Assembly: GCA_030431075.1 (NCBI GenBank)
Contig: JAUIJR010000010.1
Coordinates: 1-32,966, forward strand
Origin: Polyangia bacterium
GTDB lineage: Bacteria; Myxococcota_A; Polyangia; Nannocystales; Nannocystaceae
Direction: 5' to 3'
DNA length: 32,966 nucleotides
Part shown: one piece after another, positions 16,387 through 24,288 of the stretch
Position numbering within the stretch: position 1 is the stretch's first letter
How the letters are laid out: each line of letters starts with the position of its first letter
Program-made: the position numbers and the translations under genes
The notes under the pieces: generated by a model
What the model was told of the DNA's origin: nothing
The model's database searches: none
What the model saw: only the letters and a program-made list of their open reading frames with translations

Positions 16387-16707
16387 TCAGCCGGTGCGCT
16401 GAATCAGGTGGTAGCCGAAGGGGGTCTCGACCACGCCGGAGGTCGCGCCGACATCGAGGCCGAAGGCGGCGGTCTCGAAGGCGGGGACCATCTGCCCGGC
16501 TCCGAAGGCGCCGAGGTCACCACCTTGCGCGCCGGAGGGGCAGTCGCTGTGCTCACGGGCGAGGGCAGCGAAGTCGGCCCCGTCGGCGACCTGGGCGGCG
16601 AGGGCATCGATCTGGCTGCGGGCTTCGTCTTGACTGCGCGAGGCGGTCGAGCGCATCGAGCCTTGGTACATGAGGAGGATGTGAGAGGCGCGGACTTGGT
16701 TGGACAT
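16387..16707 (-). CDS. ppiC: Single-domain parvulin peptidyl-prolyl isomerase (PpiC type)
   Basis: A 106-aa protein that is nothing but a parvulin domain. It opens with MSNQVRASHILL (the conserved A-x-H-I-L strand). The centre is DFAALAREHSDCPSGAQGGDLGAFGAGQMVPAFETAAF and the end is TPFGYHLIQRTG, both typical of PpiC/Pin1-type isomerases. With no signal peptide it should be cytoplasmic, like E. coli PpiC (93 aa), and catalyse cis-trans isomerisation of X-Pro bonds. ATG at 16705-16707 gives the family length; a much longer in-frame reading to 19347 is an artefact of GC-rich antisense sequence. It is followed by its own hairpin terminator at 16331-16362. Confidence 0.93.
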   Translation of the reverse strand: MSNQVRASHILLMYQGSMRSTASRSQDEARSQIDALAAQVADGADFAALAREHSDCPSGAQGGDLGAFGAGQMVPAFETAAFGLDVGATSGVVETPFGYHLIQRTG

Positions 16708-17007
16708 CGGTCGAGTCGAGACGATAACAGCCGAGTCGACAAAAGGGGGACTGTCTCCTACATGTGCGCACATCGACCCTGGCCCTCGTCGACGTGCAGG
16801 CGTGGCGAGCACGGCAGGGCCCTGACCTGCGTGTCGTGGCGAGATGCCTCGCACGCGCGCCGAGAATTTGTCGAAAGACCCAAATTGGGGCTTCGTCGTA
16901 CAGGAACCCCGGCCCTGTTTGGCCGTCTCGACGATCTGAACATTGGCAAGGGGATTGCAGTCTCTAAGCCCGAGCCCCAGCCAACGCACACCCAAGAGGA
17001 CGACACC
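16708..17007. other. Divergent intergenic region, 300 bp, with sigma-54 promoter
   Basis: This is the spacer between the parvulin gene (minus) and the small TPR-like gene (plus). The only element I recognise is the -24/-12 promoter at 16944-16959. Enhancer sites for a sigma-54 activator would be expected 80-200 bp upstream (about 16745-16865), but no clear palindrome pair stands out there. No promoter was recognised for the parvulin gene. Confidence 0.5.
16944..16959 (+). promoter_or_regulatory. Sigma-54 (-24/-12) promoter
   Basis: TGGCAAGGGGATTGCA matches the sigma-54 consensus TGGCACG-N4-TTGCW with a single mismatch (A for C at the sixth base). The invariant GG and GC are separated by exactly 10 nt. 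Transcription would begin near 16970, about 38 nt before ATG 17008, which has a good AAGAGGA ribosome site. It implies control by RpoN and an enhancer-binding activator. Confidence 0.75.
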
Positions 17008-17349
17008 ATGGCCCGACGACGCAAGCACGCCCACACCACCCCCGAGATGACGGGAGACGAGTTGATGCGGCGACGCGCACGTCGGCAGCGTCGCAAGGGC
17101 GAGTGGCGCAAAGCGGCGGTCACCTTGCGTCGTCTCGCCGGTGAAAGTGGCGAGGCCCGGCACTGGGTGCAGCTCGGCGCGGCCTTGCGTCGCGCGCGTC
17201 GTGAAGGCCCCGCCTTGGACGCGCTCAAGCAGGGTATGTATCTGCACAAGCGAAGCGGAGCCCTGCAACGAGCGCGTGTCGTCGCGCAGATGATCCTCGA
17301 GCTCGATCCGGCGGATTCGGGCGCCTACCGCATGAGTCTCGGCGCCTGA
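17008..17349 (+). CDS. Small basic TPR-like protein under a sigma-54 promoter
   Basis: A 113-aa, strongly basic protein. The first 30 residues are Arg/Lys-rich (MARRRKHAHTTP ... RRRARRQRRKGEWRKA), which suggests nucleic-acid or acidic-partner binding. The rest reads as about two tetratricopeptide-like helix pairs: GEWRKAAVTLRRLAGESGEA, then WVQLGAALRRARREGPALDALKQGMYLH, then LQRARVVAQMILELDPADSGAY. The closing LDPADSGAY is the usual TPR turn. There is no signal peptide. The start is ATG 17008, with AAGAGGA at 16994-17000 spaced 7 nt. I do not know a named homologue. Its sigma-54 promoter suggests production under a specific developmental, surface or stress cue, which is inference. Confidence 0.85.
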   Translation: MARRRKHAHTTPEMTGDELMRRRARRQRRKGEWRKAAVTLRRLAGESGEARHWVQLGAALRRARREGPALDALKQGMYLHKRSGALQRARVVAQMILELDPADSGAYRMSLGA

Positions 17350-17454
17350 GGCTCCTCGCCGTGCGCAGCGCGGGCCGGGCCGGCTCGGCGCCATGCACGC
17401 AGTGTGCGTTTTTCTAGTTTTGGCAGGCCGCAGCGCTGCTAAGCTCGACAACCG

Positions 17455-19362
17455 ATGCGCCTCACCGAGCGACGCCGGCTCTCGCCGCTCACATTTTCTT
17501 TGCTGCTTTGTGCGGGGACGGCCTGCGGGCGTTCGGACACCGTATTGGTGGGGGACGGCGAATCGACGAGCTTCGGCACCGAAGACGAGACGGTAGGCCC
17601 CACCAGCGACCCCACCGGGCCGCGGCCGGATCTCCCCACGACCCAAGAGTGCGTCTTGGACTTCGACTGCGTGGCCGAGGACCCCTGCTTCGCCGGGCGC
17701 TGCATCGAGGGGAGCTGCGAGTTCGACTTCACCGACATGGACCAAGACGGGGTCCCGCCGATCGGCTGCGGTGGCAGCGACTGCAACGACCTCAACCCCA
17801 ACACCTTTCCCGGGGCGCCCGAGAACTGCTTCGACGGCGACGACAACGACTGTAATGGGGTCGCCGACTGCTTCGACCCGGTCTGCGCCGACGTGCCGGA
17901 CTGTGGGTGTACGCCGGCCCCGGGGGGCGAAGTGTGCACCAACGGTCAAGACGACGACTGCGACACGACCGTCGACTGTCTCGACGCCGATTGCGCCGGC
18001 ACCCCCGAGTGCGGCTGTGCGCCGACCGAGAGCATCTGCGGCAACGGCTTCGACGAAGACTGCGATGGCTTCACCGACTGCGAAGACAGCGAGTGCGCCG
18101 GCGATCCGAGCTGCGCGTGTGTCGGGCAGGTCGAGTCGTGCAGCAATGGCCAAGACGACGACTGCAACGATCTGATCGACTGCGCCGATCCCAGTTGCGT
18201 GGGGCAGGGGCCCTGCATCTGCATCGGCCCTCCGATCCCCGAGCAGTGCAGCGACGGGGCGGACAACGACTGCGACATGTTGGTCGACTGCGCCGACCCG
18301 GACTGCGTGGTGTCTCCCGCCTGCATGATGTGTAGCCCGGAGCAGTGCGGCGACGGCATCGACAACGACTGCGACCTCGAGATCGATTGTGCGGACGAGG
18401 CCTGCGCCTTCGACCCGAGCTGCGCGCCCACGCCCGAGCTTTGCAACAACGGGGTCGACGACGACAACGACGGCGACATCGACTGCGACGACCTCGACTG
18501 TGTGAACGTCCCCGTCTGCGTCGAACAGCAGGCGACCTGCGAGACGGCGCGCAAGATCACCGGCTCCGGCACCTACACCGGAGACACCAGCGGCAACACA
18601 CCGAAGGTCAAAGGCAGCTGCGGTGGCGATGCCGGCGAGGCCGTCTTCGAGTTGACCTTGTCCCAGCCCTCGCGCGTCGAGCTCGACTCGATCGGCACGA
18701 GCTTCGACTCGGTGCTCCACGTGCGTACCGGCAACTGTGGCGAGGGCCGTGAGGTCGCCTGTGACGACGACTCGGGCGGCTTCCAGTGGTCGGCCCGCAT
18801 CGTCTTCGACATCCTCTACCCGGGCACCTACTACGTGTTCCTGGACGGCTTCACCATCGACCCGGTCGGGGGCTCGAACGAGGGGCCCTTCGTGCTCAAC
18901 GTCGACATCGAAGAGAACCCCCAAGAGCGCTGCGATGACGGCATCGACAACGATGGCGACGTCTACGTCGACTGCGGTGACCCGGACTGTGCCATGTCGG
19001 TCGAGTGCTTCGCCTGCGTCCTCGGTGGCGGCACGCCCAGCGCCGAGTTCGGCGTCGACAAGTGCGGCGACGGCATCGATAACGACTGCGACGGCGACAT
19101 CGACTGCGAAGACGAGGACTGCACGGCCAGCCCCGAGAACACCACCGAGTGCTGCAACGGGATGGACCAAAACGGCAACGGCATCCCCGACGATTTCAAC
19201 TGCCGGTGCAACAACTCCGGCGAGTGCAGCGGCGGCCAGGTCTGCTACACGAACACCGCCCAGGCCTGCGGGCTGCCGTGCACCTCCTTCTTCGGAGATG
19301 TGTGTCCCTTCTTGGCGCCGGGCTCGGTCTGCAATCCGGTCACGCAACAGTGTGAGTTCTGA
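17455..19362 (+). CDS. Lipoprotein with MopE-like metal-binding repeats and a PPC domain
   Basis: A 635-aa secreted protein. Its N-terminal signal ends in CAGTAC, a less typical lipobox giving Cys24. From about residue 100 to 360 there are seven or so repeats of the form C-x-DGxDNDCDxxxDCxDxxC, the putative metal-binding motif first noted in the copper-repressible MopE of Methylococcus; two more follow near 490 and 540. Between them, residues about 360-485 form a pre-peptidase C-terminal (PPC) beta-sandwich (SFDSVLHVRTGNCG, ACDDDSGGF, GTYYVFLDGF). A final Cys-rich piece (CNNSGECSGGQVC) ends the protein. The many Asp/Asn/Cys suggest calcium binding with disulfides, and I infer surface display. 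The gene is alone and ends at the bidirectional terminator 19393-19426. Confidence 0.9.
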   Translation: MRLTERRRLSPLTFSLLLCAGTACGRSDTVLVGDGESTSFGTEDETVGPTSDPTGPRPDLPTTQECVLDFDCVAEDPCFAGRCIEGSCEFDFTDMDQDGVPPIGCGGSDCNDLNPNTFPGAPENCFDGDDNDCNGVADCFDPVCADVPDCGCTPAPGGEVCTNGQDDDCDTTVDCLDADCAGTPECGCAPTESICGNGFDEDCDGFTDCEDSECAGDPSCACVGQVESCSNGQDDDCNDLIDCADPSCVGQGPCICIGPPIPEQCSDGADNDCDMLVDCADPDCVVSPACMMCSPEQCGDGIDNDCDLEIDCADEACAFDPSCAPTPELCNNGVDDDNDGDIDCDDLDCVNVPVCVEQQATCETARKITGSGTYTGDTSGNTPKVKGSCGGDAGEAVFELTLSQPSRVELDSIGTSFDSVLHVRTGNCGEGREVACDDDSGGFQWSARIVFDILYPGTYYVFLDGFTIDPVGGSNEGPFVLNVDIEENPQERCDDGIDNDGDVYVDCGDPDCAMSVECFACVLGGGTPSAEFGVDKCGDGIDNDCDGDIDCEDEDCTASPENTTECCNGMDQNGNGIPDDFNCRCNNSGECSGGQVCYTNTAQACGLPCTSFFGDVCPFLAPGSVCNPVTQQCEF

Positions 19363-19392
19363 GCCCGGGCGTCGGCTCGGCCTCGGCCCACG

Positions 19393-19426
19393 AAAAAAGG
19401 CCCGCGTCTTCGGCGGGCCTTTTTTT
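19393..19426. terminator. Bidirectional terminator between MopE-like lipoprotein and ALDH genes
   Basis: A6 then GGCCCGC, a 6-nt loop, GCGGGCC and T7. Both strands give a GC stem followed by a run of six or more T, so it can end the rightward transcript (stop at 19362) and the leftward one (stop at 19445). Confidence 0.9.
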
Positions 19427-19444
19427 GGTGGGTAGGTAGCGAGG

Positions 19445-20893
19445 CTACTTGCCCTTGATGAACTGGGTCAGCTTGCGGGCGAAGCCGGAGTAGGGCGGGT
19501 AGACCATCTTCGGGGTCGCCGGCTTGAGCTGCTTGAAGACGGGCTTGTGGTGGCTGAAGGTCAAAAAGCCTTCGCGGCCGTGGTAGGCGCCCATGCCCGA
19601 GTCGCCCACGCCGCCAAAGGGCAGGTCGTCGACGCCGACGTGGATGGTGCTGGTGTTGAAGCACAGGCCGCCCGAGATGGTCCGCTTGGCGAAGCGGGAC
19701 TGGGTGCTCCCGTCGTTGCTGTAGAGGTAGGCCGCCAGGGGACGCGGGCGGCGGTTGATGTACTCGATGCTCTCGTTGAAGTCGCGGTAGGTCAGCACCG
19801 GCAAGAGGGGTCCGAAGATCTCGTCTTGCATGATCTTCATGTCCTCGGTGACGTCGAGGACGAAGGTCGGCCGCATCTTGCGGGTCTCGGCTTTTTCGGG
19901 ACCCTCGGGGCCCTCGACGCGCACGATGGTCGCGCCTTTGGCCTCGGCGTCTTCGAGATAGCCTTGCAGGCGCTTGTAGTGCCGGTCGTTGATGATCGAG
20001 GTGTACTCGTCGTTGTCTTCGAATTTCGGGTAGAAGCGCTCGACCGCCTTGCGCATCGCAGCGACGAAGGCGTCGCGCTTGGACTCGGGCACCATCACGT
20101 AGTCGGGCGCCACGCAGGTCTGTCCTGCGTTGAGGTACTTGCCAAAGGCGATGGCGGGCGCGGCCTCGTCGACGGAGTAGTCGGGGGCCACCACGGTCGG
20201 GGACTTTCCGCCGAGCTCGAGGGTGACGGGCGTGAGGTTGTCGGCCGCGGCCCGCATCACGTGGCGGCCGATCGAGGTCGAGCCCGTGAACAAGATGTGA
20301 TGGAAGGGCAGGCCCGAGAAGGCGGCGGCGACCTCGGGGCCGCCGAGCACGACGCTGACCAGCTCCGGGTCGAAGGTCTTGGCGACCAACTCTTGCAAGA
20401 GCGCACCAAAGCGCGGCGAGTACTCGGAGATCTTGATCATCACCCGGTTGCCGGCGGCCAAGGCAGCGGCGGCGGGCACCAAGGCCAGCTGCAGCGGGTA
20501 GTTCCACGGCGAGATGATGCCGACCACGCCCAGCGGCTGCGGGACGAGCTTGGCGCTCGCCGGCAAGAAGGCCCAGTGCGGGGTGCGTCGCTCGGGACGC
20601 ATCCACTTGCCGAGGTGCTTCATGTCGGCGCGGATGGCCATCGCCGTCGGCATGATCTCGAGCATCCGCGTCTCGAAGGGCGCCCGCATGCCGAAGTCCT
20701 CGCGGATGGCGTCGATGAAGCGCTGCTCGTTGTCGAGCAGCATGCCCAAGAGCTTGCCGAGCTCGCGTCGTCGCGCGCTGGCGCTGCTCGGATCTGCGCC
20801 CGTGGCCGCGGCGAGCTGGCGCTCGAAGACGGCGCGCATCTCCTCGAGCTCGGGATTGGCGGCGGCTTGGGGTCGAAGAGCTTGCACGGACAT
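19445..20893 (-). CDS. NAD(P)-dependent aldehyde dehydrogenase, coniferyl-aldehyde/class 3 type
   Basis: A 482-aa cytoplasmic aldehyde dehydrogenase. The general-base glutamate is E226 (TLELGGKSP) and the nucleophile C260 (NAGQTCVAPDY), 34 residues apart as in the family. The oxyanion/cofactor segments GVVGIISPWNYPLQLALVP and ILFTGSTSIGRHV are intact. The context CVAPDYVMVP and the short C-terminus without the tetrameric tail resemble class 3 and coniferyl-aldehyde dehydrogenases, which oxidise aromatic or fatty aldehydes to acids. The start MSVQALRPQ (ATG 20891-20893) is chosen over in-frame codons further upstream because it agrees with the promoter at 20943-20971. It is divergent from the methyltransferase gene by 144 nt. 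Confidence 0.92.
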   Translation of the reverse strand: MSVQALRPQAAANPELEEMRAVFERQLAAATGADPSSASARRRELGKLLGMLLDNEQRFIDAIREDFGMRAPFETRMLEIMPTAMAIRADMKHLGKWMRPERRTPHWAFLPASAKLVPQPLGVVGIISPWNYPLQLALVPAAAALAAGNRVMIKISEYSPRFGALLQELVAKTFDPELVSVVLGGPEVAAAFSGLPFHHILFTGSTSIGRHVMRAAADNLTPVTLELGGKSPTVVAPDYSVDEAAPAIAFGKYLNAGQTCVAPDYVMVPESKRDAFVAAMRKAVERFYPKFEDNDEYTSIINDRHYKRLQGYLEDAEAKGATIVRVEGPEGPEKAETRKMRPTFVLDVTEDMKIMQDEIFGPLLPVLTYRDFNESIEYINRRPRPLAAYLYSNDGSTQSRFAKRTISGGLCFNTSTIHVGVDDLPFGGVGDSGMGAYHGREGFLTFSHHKPVFKQLKPATPKMVYPPYSGFARKLTQFIKGK

Positions 20894-20942
20894 GGCTGCG
20901 TTCACCGATGGTGCGCGGGTAGGGACGCGAACACCGTTCCCT

Positions 20943-20971
20943 AAGATAGGCCGGGGCACCCGAATTGTCAC
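20943..20971 (-). promoter_or_regulatory. Sigma-70-like promoter of the aldehyde dehydrogenase gene
   Basis: Read on the minus strand: GTGACA (-35, 5/6 of TTGACA), a 17-bp spacer, then TATCTT (-10, 4/6 of TATAAT). The predicted start lies near 20936, giving a leader of about 43 nt before ATG 20893. Both spacing and position fit a housekeeping promoter. It also shows that longer in-frame readings of the gene, up to 21097, are not translated. Confidence 0.55.
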
Positions 20972-21037
20972 GCGGCGGCCGCGCTCACGCTCGCCGTGTG
21001 CGTTCACGGGCCCCGCCTCGCCTTCTATGATGTAGGC

Positions 21038-21913
21038 ATGGGCGCTTTCGACAAGCGGGCCTACTACGACGACATCGCCGCCGAGTACGCCGCGCACGTC
21101 GTCAGTCCTTATGAGCTCGGCTGCGGGATGCCCCTGGGCGATGACCTCGAGGCCTGGTTTGCCGCCGACGCCGCTGCCCGCGCTGCGCTCGAAGCTTCGA
21201 CGATGGGGGCATCGTCACCGTGCGCTCGGGTGGCCGTCGACTTCGGCTGTGGCACGGGCCAAAGCCTCGAGATGCTCGCCGGCCGGGCGGCGCTGACTTT
21301 GGGGCTCGACTATTCGGTCGGGATGTTGCGAGAGGCGGGCCGTCGGCTCGAGGGGCGCGAGCTGGCGAACTTCGACCCGCAGGTGCTCGATTCGGAGTCG
21401 GCCACGCGTGTCCTCGAGCAAGGCGGTGCTGCGTCGAAGATCGGCCGTACCTGCCTCGTTCGCGGCGATCTGCACGAGCTCGGCTGGCTCCGGGGCAAAG
21501 TCGATCTCGCCGTGGCGAGCAACTCGCTGACCGACGAGACCCTCGAGCGTAGCGAGCACATGTTCTCGCAGGTCGTCGCTTGCCTGCGTCCGGGGGCCGA
21601 GCTCTTCGCCTTGCTGCCCTCCTTGGATGCGACCGAGTACCTCTTCGAGCTGCACTACGCCTACGACGGCGAGCTGCCCGAGGGACTCGGCGAGCTCGAC
21701 GCCGAGGGCGTCTACATCTACGAGGGCTTGCGGCAAAAGTTCTGGAGCCCCGAAGAGCTGCGCGAGCTGTGTCCCCGCCTCGGGCTGGAGCTCTTGAGCC
21801 TGAGCAAGATCCACTTCGCCTGGGCGGCGATGAAGGAGGCGGGTTGGGGTGACTTCGAGGGCGAAGAGCCGATGTGGGACTGGTACCTGCACGCGCGGCG
21901 GGCTCCGGGCTAA
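21038..21913 (+). CDS. Class I SAM-dependent methyltransferase
   Basis: A 291-aa protein with the class I methyltransferase fold. Motif I is VDFGCGTGQ (D68-G74), the SAM-binding loop. The next strand is TLGLDYSVGMLREA, where the acidic D would hold the SAM ribose. RGDLHELG and the strand VDLAVASNSLTDET follow as motifs II and IV. The start KRAYYDDIAAEYAAHV is typical of UbiE/Tam-like small-molecule methyltransferases. The C-terminus has an aromatic-rich end (MWDWYLHARR). The substrate is not deducible. ATG 21038 is preferred over the in-frame ATG at 20996, as the added residues are not methyltransferase-like and would overlap the ALDH promoter side. It has no same-strand partner; the 1.15-kb gene desert follows. 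Confidence 0.88.
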   Translation: MGAFDKRAYYDDIAAEYAAHVVSPYELGCGMPLGDDLEAWFAADAAARAALEASTMGASSPCARVAVDFGCGTGQSLEMLAGRAALTLGLDYSVGMLREAGRRLEGRELANFDPQVLDSESATRVLEQGGAASKIGRTCLVRGDLHELGWLRGKVDLAVASNSLTDETLERSEHMFSQVVACLRPGAELFALLPSLDATEYLFELHYAYDGELPEGLGELDAEGVYIYEGLRQKFWSPEELRELCPRLGLELLSLSKIHFAWAAMKEAGWGDFEGEEPMWDWYLHARRAPG

Positions 21914-22208
21914 GGGGCTGAAATCACGGATAAAAACCTTGCGCGGCGCGCGCGGCATGCGCGTCGGGGGCCGCTGTTCCCAACCTGAGGCCGAGAGGGC
22001 GAGGCCCGTCCGGAGCCGTCTCGGTGCTTCGTCCCCGCTGAACCGGGCCGAGCCACGACGCGCAGTGATGCCCCGTGCAGCGCGACCGTTCCGGCGCCCC
22101 GCGTCTGTCGTCGGCTGGGGGGTCCGTGTCGACTTCGCGTCGGCGTGCCGCGTCGGCGTGCCGCGTCATCGCGTCGCTTGCGATCGGCCGAAGCGCAAGA
22201 GAGTTGCC

Positions 22209-22449
22209 GAGGTGTCGATGCGTCGCGCGTGTGCGCCGAAGGTCGGCGTAGCGACTGCGCGTGAGAGTGGGGGAGTCGATCGCGGATGCAGTCGAGTGCG
22301 CGATCGAGATCAGCGGTGCGGGCGAGATCGAGTTTGTGATCGCGATCGTCATCGAGGTGTCGACGCGACCTTCGATCGGATCCGACTTCGACGCTTCACG
22401 CGAGTGTTCGGCGTCGACACGATCGACTCGCGTCGACGAGGTGTCGACG
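22209..22449. repeat. Three dispersed copies of GAGGTGTCGAYG
   Basis: The 12-mer GAGGTGTCGAYG occurs at 22209-22220, 22354-22365 and 22438-22449, within 241 bp. Two copies overlap a GTCGAC palindrome. The copies lie in no common reading frame: offsets of 145 and 84 nt differ modulo 3, so repeated protein segments do not explain the first pair. Confidence 0.7.
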
Positions 22450-22473
22450 AAGGTGATCATGAACTTCGTCATT

Positions 22474-22509
22474 GCGATCGTCATGCCGATCGTCATGTCG
22501 ATCGTCGAC
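22474..22509. repeat. 12-bp tandem repeat NCGATCGTCATG
   Basis: Units are GCGATCGTCATG (22474-22485), CCGATCGTCATG (22486-22497) and a diverged TCGATCGTCGAC (22498-22509). A related GCGATCGTCATC lies at 22342-22353. Each unit carries the 6-bp palindrome CGATCG, so the array presents it at 12-bp steps, a little over one helical turn. Confidence 0.8.
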
Positions 22510-22800
22510 GACGAACAGATGCGTCGCGCTTTGTCGGGCAAAGTTCGGCGAGGACTTCGCGCTCGGACTCGTGGTCCTCAGCGCTGGTGCATCGACGTGT
22601 CGCCTTCGACTTCGCATCAACAAAATCTGCGTGTGCTCGTGAAGCGTCGTCGTCGATCGCAGGCAAGGCGAAGTGCAGTGCGTCGTGCATCGACACTCCC
22701 GCTTCGCTTCGAGAGACAGCCTCGAGGAGCGCCGGCTTTTGCGCGTGTGTGCAGCTCTTGCACGCGCGATCGAGGTACAGATCCACCGAAGTCGGGCGCG

Positions 22801-22968
22801 ATGTTGCGCAAAAAAATACGTGAGATGTCGGCGCGCGAAGGGAGCGAAGTTTCGAACTCGCAGGAATTCGCGGCCAATTCTCGCAAGATGATCGTGGCGC
22901 CTTTCGTCGCAATTTTTGTCTGGCGCGTTGGCGATGCGTCGTACAAGGTGCGGACCCTGACGAGCTGA
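22801..22968 (+). CDS. Doubtful small ORF, 55 aa
   Basis: ATG 22801 opens a 55-codon frame giving a basic N-terminus (MLRKKIREMSAREG) and a hydrophobic stretch (MIVAPFVAIFVW) before a basic end. There is a weak GGGCG upstream but no good ribosome site. Codon third positions are only about 70% G/C by eye, clearly lower than in neighbouring genes. It may be a remnant or chance frame and is listed only because it is the best small candidate in the gene-poor region. Confidence 0.2.
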   Translation: MLRKKIREMSAREGSEVSNSQEFAANSRKMIVAPFVAIFVWRVGDASYKVRTLTS

Positions 22969-23061
22969 GGATGGCGCGCGCTTCGGACCCCTGTGTCCAC
23001 GGAGCGCACATAGACGAGCCGCCAAACCCCTCGACACGACTTCTCGCCCTAGCGAACTTGC

Positions 23062-24288
23062 ATGCACACGGACTGCAAAGCCTGGCTCACGCGCGCACTC
23101 GGATTCGTCCGTGGTGCGCGTCGTGTCGTCGCTCGCGCCACGCGGGCGGTGGTGGCCTTTCTTGGCTTGGGCCTGGGCATGCATTCGAGTGCCTGCACGA
23201 GTGAAGCCGAGCACGTCTCGGAGACTTCGCGCGCCGGGCATGCGCTCGTGCATCAAGGCGAAGCGAGCTCGCGCTTGCACCTGCTCGAAGCCCTCGAGGT
23301 GTTCAGTCCCGAGTCGGCGCTCGGTGGTGGTGACGCATCGAAGCGCGCCGCAATCTCGGGCGTCGGTGTGACCTCGGGTTCCGTCGAAGGCACGCTCGCC
23401 GCGAATCCGGTGCCGCGCTACGTGTGCGAGAACTTCGAGGTTCGACTCAATGAAAAAGGGCAGCCTCGTTACAAGCGTCTTCGCAAGTCGTGGACGCAAG
23501 AGGACAAGAACCGCTTCAAGAAGTTGGTCGAGATGGTGGCCGAGGAGATGGAGGCCGACCCTCGCCTCTTGCGACTGTGGTCGCTGCGCGAGTCGACCTA
23601 CAACCCCTACGCGATCCACGTCCTCAACCCGGATCTGCGCGCCGCGGATCGCTCATGGGAGCGGCACCACTGGACCTCGGCCAAAGAAGCCGCCTTGCGC
23701 GAGGAGATGGGCCGCCATTCGGCCAAGTCCAAGCCCTACTGGAAGGCCAAAGGCGAGCTGGACCGCCTCTTCCGCTTCAAGGACAACCGCTTTTTCGAAG
23801 ACGAGGTCGAGTACGAGGTCGTCTACAAAGACGGCACGCGCGTCCCCGAGCGGGCGTCGCGGTGGTCCTACGGCTACGGCCCCTTCGGCTTCAACCCGAC
23901 CTACTTCTTGCCCGTGTGGGACGTGAACGCGCCCCCCTGGGTCTTTTGCAACGACGACGGGATCGCGGCCATCGTCACGGCCATCTGGTCGGCGCGACGC
24001 CACCAGCGCGAATGTCGACAGACCGGCTACGGCGAGAGCTACGAGACGGTCAATCGACGCTTCAGCTCCGGTAGCTGTCGACCTCGACCCGAGCGTGCGC
24101 ATCTCTTTCGCAAGCGGGCGCGCGGATGGGGCCTCAACCCCGACGCCAAGGCGCGCCTCGGCAAGAAGTGGCCCGAACAGGACACCGATCGCGGCGAGAT
24201 CGTCCGTCACATGCGGGCGCGGGCCGAAGCCAAAGGCCTCCTGTCGCCCCACGCGATGGCCGGAAGCTCGGCCGCGGCCAGTCACTGA
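23062..24288 (+). CDS. Secreted lytic-transglycosylase-like protein
   Basis: A 408-aa protein. The N-terminus has a long basic start, a hydrophobic core (AVVAFLGLGLGMHSSAC) and a possible lipobox at Cys45, so it is probably exported. The centre fits a lysozyme/lytic-transglycosylase (SLT-like) fold. LRLWSLRESTYNPYAIH places a candidate catalytic glutamate at E177 in the usual E-S pair, GYGPFGFNPTYFL recalls the GLMQ-type second motif region, and VFCNDDGIAAIVTAIWSARRHQREC resembles the closing N-helix. A charged insert (residues about 195-265) is unusual. Such enzymes cleave peptidoglycan between MurNAc and GlcNAc. No Shine-Dalgarno precedes ATG 23062. The next gene starts 35-47 nt downstream on the same strand, so it may lead the cassette that follows. 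The fold assignment is moderate. Confidence 0.78.
   Translation: MHTDCKAWLTRALGFVRGARRVVARATRAVVAFLGLGLGMHSSACTSEAEHVSETSRAGHALVHQGEASSRLHLLEALEVFSPESALGGGDASKRAAISGVGVTSGSVEGTLAANPVPRYVCENFEVRLNEKGQPRYKRLRKSWTQEDKNRFKKLVEMVAEEMEADPRLLRLWSLRESTYNPYAIHVLNPDLRAADRSWERHHWTSAKEAALREEMGRHSAKSKPYWKAKGELDRLFRFKDNRFFEDEVEYEVVYKDGTRVPERASRWSYGYGPFGFNPTYFLPVWDVNAPPWVFCNDDGIAAIVTAIWSARRHQRECRQTGYGESYETVNRRFSSGSCRPRPERAHLFRKRARGWGLNPDAKARLGKKWPEQDTDRGEIVRHMRARAEAKGLLSPHAMAGSSAAASH

Larger units (their letters stand above)
21914..23061. other. 1.15-kb gene-poor, palindrome-rich region of lower GC
   Basis: No convincing gene is seen on either strand. Open frames exist (22261-22968 plus, 21924-22541 and 22396-23619 minus), but their peptides are low-complexity and Arg/Ser-rich with no domain. 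From about 22120 to 22700 the DNA is crowded with TCGA, GTCGAC and CGATCG palindromes and short tandem units. From about 22800 to 22960 GC falls visibly below the flanks, with A7 and T5 runs. No rRNA, tRNA or transposase was seen. It could be a decayed gene, a recombination scar or a structured non-coding or regulatory region. Confidence 0.6.

Noticed and set aside
17415-17454. Second sigma-54 promoter before the MopE-like gene (TTGGCAGG ... GC)
   Set aside because: The GG and GC are 11 nt apart, not 10, and the -12 part does not match TTGC.
16387-19347. 986-codon open frame on the minus strand across the MopE-like gene and the parvulin gene
   Set aside because: Only its last 107 codons are the parvulin. 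The rest is antisense to a clear lipoprotein, and its Val/Ala/Gly-rich translation is the usual by-product of GC-rich antisense frames.
22474-22509. HIP1-type octamers (GCGATCGC) as known from cyanobacteria
   Set aside because: The units share CGATCG but not the full octamer, and they are in tandem rather than dispersed.
22261-22968. 235-codon open frame in the palindrome-rich region as a gene
   Set aside because: The peptide is low-complexity with no domain. Short repeats do not keep one reading frame, and equally long frames exist on the other strand, so coding is not supported.
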